Source of the DNA: an uncultured Tenacibaculum sp.
GTDB lineage: Bacteria; Bacteroidota; Bacteroidia; Flavobacteriales; Flavobacteriaceae
NCBI RefSeq assembly: GCF_947499065.1
Contig: NZ_CANMMT010000002.1
Location: 433,313 to 497,312, forward strand
Direction: 5' to 3'
Length of the DNA: 64,000 bases
The position numbers and the translations under genes are program-made. The notes beneath the pieces are model-generated. The model searched no databases. It was not told where the DNA came from and saw only the letters and a list, made by a program, of their open reading frames with translations. Below are positions 60,090 through 64,000 of this stretch, in pieces (position 1 is the first letter of the stretch; every line of letters begins with the position of its first letter).

Positions 60090-62272
60090 GTAACAAAACT
60101 AGAGTCGATGAAACGTTGATTGTTAGGAAGTTCATATTCAATAAATTCTTGATTAGAAATTGAATACTTAAGAATCTTAGTATTATTGAAAATATCATCT
60201 TCAGTCAGATAAATACTATTAGATGAACCGAAACTAACATGAGTAATATCTCGAAGATGATCATTTCCATCACGATCCTTCATAATAATTGACCTTGTAT
60301 TAATACTGAAGTTTCTAAGTGTTATATATTCACAAACAGCATCTATACGTCCGAAATCCAAATAAGCTGCACATAGTTCTAGATCATTCCCGCTACTACG
60401 ATAATCAATAGAAATGGTGCGTGACTCTCGTAGATGAACAATTGCATGGTAATTAATAGAAATTTCATTTAGACTTAACAAGATCAAAATACTGGTTCTA
60501 CGAATTGAACCCTTAATAAGTAAAAAATCTACTTCATTATGAACAATTTTCTGAATAGTAATATTCTCCAATATAGCATCATATCCATTATTAGAAAATG
60601 GATCGTCCTGTTCATTTTCCTCTAACCATCTCTTTACGGATTCTTCAGTTTTTACAATTTCACCCAATTCTTCAATGGTTAATAATGGTTGAGTGTTAAA
60701 ATCTTTGTCAATTTTATAAAGAATAGCACCACTCCTCTTACCAAAATTGCTTTTTATTCCAACGAATGACTCTTTGTACTTGATTAGTTCCATTGGTAAT
60801 TCTAAGCTAGACTTTTGGGTTTCTTGGAAATCAAGAAAATGAATAATCCTTTCATTTACTTGAACATGACAACCTATAACACCAGAGGAAGAGGTTTCAA
60901 CCACAAGATTTGTGATTCTTTCACCTGACTCTGATTTATAGAATATTTTAGACGTAATATCCTCTTGAGGATTCCAAAAGAAGCATTTGCTGCTACTACA
61001 ACCAATAATTAATACACCACTCTCAATTTTAACAACCTCAAACCTTAAAGTTCTAAATTGTTTCTCCAGTGGAAGCTGCGCAAGAACTAAGTCAAAATTA
61101 CCAACTTCACGTATGGTTAGCTCCTCATCCGTAACTAATACAAGAAATTCATTTGGAAGTCTCTTGGTAATAATAGCCTTATCTTTTTCAATATACAGAT
61201 CATTTACATCAAACTCCAAATACCCTTTTAAAGACCTAAAAATTCGATTTAGATTTTCAAAAAGATACCTATCGTTTCTATATTCCTCCACTAAATCTAT
61301 ACTTAGTTTCATTTTGCGTTTTATTTCGCGAATGAACATTCCCAAATGCCCTACAAAATAGGCTCCATGAATAGGGTTCCAATTAAGTAATTGGAAATCA
61401 TTAATTATTGCTTTTGGAATTCGCTTCAAACAATCATATGCCATAATTCCGCCTTGTATAAAGCGAATATGGTCTAAATTTTCAGGTGACCAGGCGTCTT
61501 CGCTCCATGCATCCGTTATTTCCTGTAATTCTGAAATTTTGAATATAGATTGTGTAATGTTTTGGCTGAAAATAAACTTTTGCCTCATATCCGAAATGCT
61601 TTCATTGTAATCATCTAAGACCTTTTCAAGCATTTTCATTTTATCAGAATTTACCCAAGAATATCTACTATCATCAAATACCTCATTAACAAATTGATCA
61701 ATGCTCTCAGTATTATTAGGAAAACCAGTCTGTTCGATTAGAGAAGCCAATTTTTGTTCTATTCTTAAAACTGCTAATTTAGTCTCATCACTCTGAATCT
61801 TAATCTCTTGAATGTCCTTATGGGATTCTCTTAAGATTGTATTGGACTCTCCAGTTTCTATTTGTTGGTTAGCTTCTAATATTCCAATTACTTTTGACAA
61901 TTGAGACTTAATATCCTTAAATTCAACTTTATCACTAATACTCTTTAAGTAATTGAAGGCTGTTTGATATTTTTGTTTAGCTAGTTCTTCCTCAAATATT
62001 GTGTAAAACCGTTTAAGCTCATTATTTGAATTAAGGGCATCAATGATGTTTTTAGATTTGTTATTAATTTGGATATTTTTAAGTAATTTTTGCTTTTCCT
62101 TTTCTCTTATATCCTTATTTGGACACCATTTAACCAAAGTTGTATTGAAACAACCTTTTATTTGATTATTAACATCATCTTTTTTAAATAATATTTTATA
62201 GATAGTAGGATTTAAATCAGTGGCAATTCCTGCTCCATAACTAACAATAAATGATAATAAAGTTAACTCCAT
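60074..62272 (-). CDS. Large protein with helical N-terminus and beta-rich C-terminus, possible sensor
   Basis: A 732-residue protein. It opens with a hydrophobic stretch (LTLLSFIVSYGAGIATDL), then a mostly helical region to about 260, including a predicted coiled coil (170-200, ILRESHKDIQEIKIQSDETK). The N-terminus resembles the effector-associated helical modules seen on bacterial STAND and defence proteins. From about 350 to the end the pattern is beta-rich and repetitive, like a propeller (VLVTDEELTIREVGNFDLVL, GVLIIGCSSSKCFFWN). It lies upstream of the caspase-like gene and is flanked by direct repeats. Function unknown; a sensor partner for the caspase-like protein is my inference. Confidence 0.6.
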   Translation of the reverse strand: MELTLLSFIVSYGAGIATDLNPTIYKILFKKDDVNNQIKGCFNTTLVKWCPNKDIREKEKQKLLKNIQINNKSKNIIDALNSNNELKRFYTIFEEELAKQKYQTAFNYLKSISDKVEFKDIKSQLSKVIGILEANQQIETGESNTILRESHKDIQEIKIQSDETKLAVLRIEQKLASLIEQTGFPNNTESIDQFVNEVFDDSRYSWVNSDKMKMLEKVLDDYNESISDMRQKFIFSQNITQSIFKISELQEITDAWSEDAWSPENLDHIRFIQGGIMAYDCLKRIPKAIINDFQLLNWNPIHGAYFVGHLGMFIREIKRKMKLSIDLVEEYRNDRYLFENLNRIFRSLKGYLEFDVNDLYIEKDKAIITKRLPNEFLVLVTDEELTIREVGNFDLVLAQLPLEKQFRTLRFEVVKIESGVLIIGCSSSKCFFWNPQEDITSKIFYKSESGERITNLVVETSSSGVIGCHVQVNERIIHFLDFQETQKSSLELPMELIKYKESFVGIKSNFGKRSGAILYKIDKDFNTQPLLTIEELGEIVKTEESVKRWLEENEQDDPFSNNGYDAILENITIQKIVHNEVDFLLIKGSIRRTSILILLSLNEISINYHAIVHLRESRTISIDYRSSGNDLELCAAYLDFGRIDAVCEYITLRNFSINTRSIIMKDRDGNDHLRDITHVSFGSSNSIYLTEDDIFNNTKILKYSISNQEFIEYELPNNQRFIDSSFVTVNGL

Positions 62273-62409
62273 ATAATAATATGATTAATTAAAAAATGTA
62301 CTGTAAATTTTGTCGGAAATTAAATTTTGAAAAGTACTTCTTCAAATATAAAAAAATAGCACTCATTTAATTGCTGTATTGTACAATAAATCACGCTTAG
62401 AAAAGCATT

Positions 62410-62470
62410 TTCATTCCACACACATTACACTTCCCTCCTACGTCATCGTGTAAAGAGTGTTCCATTAACA
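62410..62470. repeat. Direct repeat, copy B
   Basis: TTCATTCCACACACATTACA (62410-62429) and CTCCTACGTCATCGTGTAAA (62435-62454) match copy A near the end of the 732-residue gene, with the closing CCATTAACA shared. The intervals between blocks are the same length in both. Confidence 0.7.
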
Positions 62471-62673
62471 TTGTAAAGAAGCTTTTGGAGTAAAATTTTT
62501 TAAAGAAACTATAGTAACAACTTTCGCTTTTAGCCAAAGCTCAAGTTACATAACGCAGAACATTATAATACAAAGAATAAGCAAAGTTTATTCTTTGATT
62601 TAAAGCCAAAGAAATATTTTTTTCTTCTAAACAAGAGACTGTTAATTCTAAGATGATAACAAATAGATATAAA

Positions 62674-62711
62674 ATACAAAAGAAACAGTATTTTAACTGT
62701 CTCTTTTGTAT
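62674..62711 (-). terminator. Hairpin downstream of the desaturase-family gene
   Basis: ATACAAAAGA-ACAGT and ACTGT-TCTTTTGTAT form a stem with one internal mismatch. On the minus strand it is followed by TTTATAT. Between the two repeats and this hairpin (62480-62670) I see nothing I can support. Confidence 0.7.
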
Positions 62712-62789
62712 TTGATAATTATTCCATAATCTAATAAAAATATATCCCCACTCTCCTACTCATTTTACTATAATTTATTGGTTTGATAA

Positions 62790-63554
62790 TTATTGCTTTT
62801 TAAATAGCCCTTTAAAATAGTCTACCATAGGTTTAAACACAATGACAAACGGATTGTGTCCCATAAATCCAGTAGTAACACCATAGGTTACTTTTTCTGT
62901 TTCGGGAACATAAGTCCCAAAAACTCTGTCCCAAAAAATAAGCATTCCACCATAGTTTTTATCTAAGTATTTTTCGTTAGAACCATGGTGTACTCTATGA
63001 GCAGAGGGTGTATTGAAAAACTTTCCTTCTAGCAGTCCTAATTTTCCTATGGCTTCCGTGTGTAATAAAAATTGATACAATAAACTGATGGCTAATGATA
63101 ATGATATTAGGGTGGGATTAAAACCTAAAATAACCAACGGCACATAAAACAGGATACTCGTAAACTTACCTACCCAATTTAAACGACCCGCTGCGGTTAA
63201 ATTAAACCACATACTTGAATGATGTGTATGATGGATTGACCATAAAAATGGAATTTCATGACTCCATCTATGGTACCAGTAATAGACCATTTCTACCACC
63301 ATAAAAGTTATAAGAAATGTGTAAATATTAACTGGAATTGTAAATAATTTGAAAGACTCAACAGCTTCAAATAAAAATAATCCCCAAGCCAATGAAATTG
63401 GTTTTATGAATCTACCAATAATGATAATTGCCAAATTAGAAAGAGAATCTTTTGTGCTATAACTTCCCTTTTTAGTAATTAAAGACCAAATAATCTCAGC
63501 GAATATTAAACCTATAAAAATCAAGAAGAATACTTTTGCGTATGTTGTTTCCAT
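62790..63554 (-). CDS. Sterol desaturase/fatty acid hydroxylase family protein
   Basis: A 254-residue membrane protein with three to four helices. The diiron His motifs are HRWSHEIP, HHTHHSSMWFN and HHGSNEKYLDKNYGG, in the order of the fatty-acid hydroxylase superfamily. Likely an inner-membrane oxygenase acting on a lipid; the substrate is unknown. The gene is alone; an AT-rich gap of 112 bases separates it from the LytTR gene on the same strand. Confidence 0.9.
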   Translation of the reverse strand: METTYAKVFFLIFIGLIFAEIIWSLITKKGSYSTKDSLSNLAIIIIGRFIKPISLAWGLFLFEAVESFKLFTIPVNIYTFLITFMVVEMVYYWYHRWSHEIPFLWSIHHTHHSSMWFNLTAAGRLNWVGKFTSILFYVPLVILGFNPTLISLSLAISLLYQFLLHTEAIGKLGLLEGKFFNTPSAHRVHHGSNEKYLDKNYGGMLIFWDRVFGTYVPETEKVTYGVTTGFMGHNPFVIVFKPMVDYFKGLFKKQ

Positions 63555-63666
63555 AATATTTGTGTGTTAATTATGGTTCAAAAGTATTGAGGGAAAGAGT
63601 GTTTATTTAAAAAATGAAAGTGAAGCTGCTAAAATAGAAAGTGAAACGACCTTAATGTTATTTTAA

Positions 63667-64000
63667 CTATTGATGGTGCATCCAATTTTTTAATTGTGGC
63701 GCTTTAGCCTTGCTAACAACTATTTGTTCCTGTGGTTTTGGATTGACATTTAAAATCAATTTTCCATTAAAATAGAGCTGAAGATTTTCGATAGCGTTTC
63801 TATTGACTATAAACTGTCTATTAGCTCTAAAAAATAGCGCTGGATTTAATTCTGTTTCAATGTCTTCAAGTTTTTTATCGATTATAAAACTTTTATTGTC
63901 TTTAACAACCGCTTTTACAATACTATCATCAATAGTAAAATAAGCCACATCGTTTACATTTAAAGGGATTAAGGTATCTCGTTGTTGAACCAAATAAGTG
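63667..64000 (-). CDS. LytTR-domain protein, C-terminal part only (cut by window edge)
   Basis: The frame stays open to the right edge; the annotated in-frame TTG at 63993 is not the start. The visible part is a LytTR DNA-binding domain: TLIPLNVNDVAYFTIDDSIV, FFRANRQFIVNRNAIENL and LYFNGKLILNVNPKPQEQIVVSKAKAP. It is probably the output domain of a response regulator whose receiver domain lies outside the window. It closes with LKNWMHHQ. Confidence 0.88.
   Translation of the reverse strand, partial: TYLVQQRDTLIPLNVNDVAYFTIDDSIVKAVVKDNKSFIIDKKLEDIETELNPALFFRANRQFIVNRNAIENLQLYFNGKLILNVNPKPQEQIVVSKAKAPQLKNWMHHQ

Overview
The window looks like chromosomal DNA of a marine flavobacterium (Bacteroidota, Flavobacteriaceae; genus not resolved). 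Evidence: very AT-rich sequence, many SISC-type lipoboxes, promoters of the Bacteroidota TAnnTTTG type, a YtxJ-type bacillithiol-system protein, a split transketolase, a UbiA/Maf/SmpB block and an ABC-permease/M1-peptidase fusion. There is no rRNA operon and no CRISPR array.

Region 1 (1-15.5 kb) is an anaerobic respiration island. On the minus strand runs a clade II nitrous-oxide reductase operon: fasciclin protein, cytochrome c, nosZ, an unknown membrane protein, nosL, a NosL/outer-membrane-barrel fusion, a CopD-like protein, nosD, nosF and nosY (cut by the left edge). Divergent from it are a ModE-type regulator gene (minus) and a periplasmic nitrate reductase operon (plus): napD, napA, a duplicated tetraheme napB, a tetraheme lipoprotein, a four-cluster FeS protein and an NrfD-type quinol oxidase subunit. 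The nos, ModE-like, nap and (20 kb away) ompW promoters each carry a TATGAT-N4-RTCAnn box whose centre lies exactly 36.5 nt from the last base of the -7 element, which suggests one FNR/CRP-type regulon.

Region 2 (15.5-23.1 kb) is accessory DNA. It holds three short double-glycine leader peptides (RiPP/bacteriocin-like precursors), a lipoprotein, small membrane proteins, a STAS protein, a DUF4253-like gene, and several apparent small RNA genes. Three of these RNAs are copies of one family. The precursor genes and one further sRNA share a promoter design (two direct repeats 22 bp apart at a fixed distance from the -7 box). The sRNA triplet has its own 21-bp-spaced repeats. A 58-bp duplicate of the 3' end of tRNA-Leu(GAG) marks a 2.2-kb island remnant next to the intact tRNA-Leu and tRNA-Lys.

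Region 3 (23.2-58.4 kb) is mostly core genome: aroK, a phosphoribosyltransferase, an S4 RNA-binding protein, transketolase C-half, maf, a UbiA homologue, smpB, ompW, a DUF4956/PEP-binding/SixA operon, clpB, ytxJ-like, a helicase, a Crp-type regulator, an HD hydrolase and MFS exporter, fumarylacetoacetase, acetyltransferases, glyA, rmuC, an acyltransferase, a sulfatase, a YHYH protein, a LytS/LytT pair and the ABC/M1 fusion.

Region 4 (58.4-64 kb) is accessory again: a DUF1508 protein, a caspase/CHAT-like protein with a His/Cys dyad and a 732-residue protein of possible sensor type flanked by a diverged direct repeat (possible defence locus), then a sterol-desaturase-family protein and a LytTR regulator cut by the right edge.
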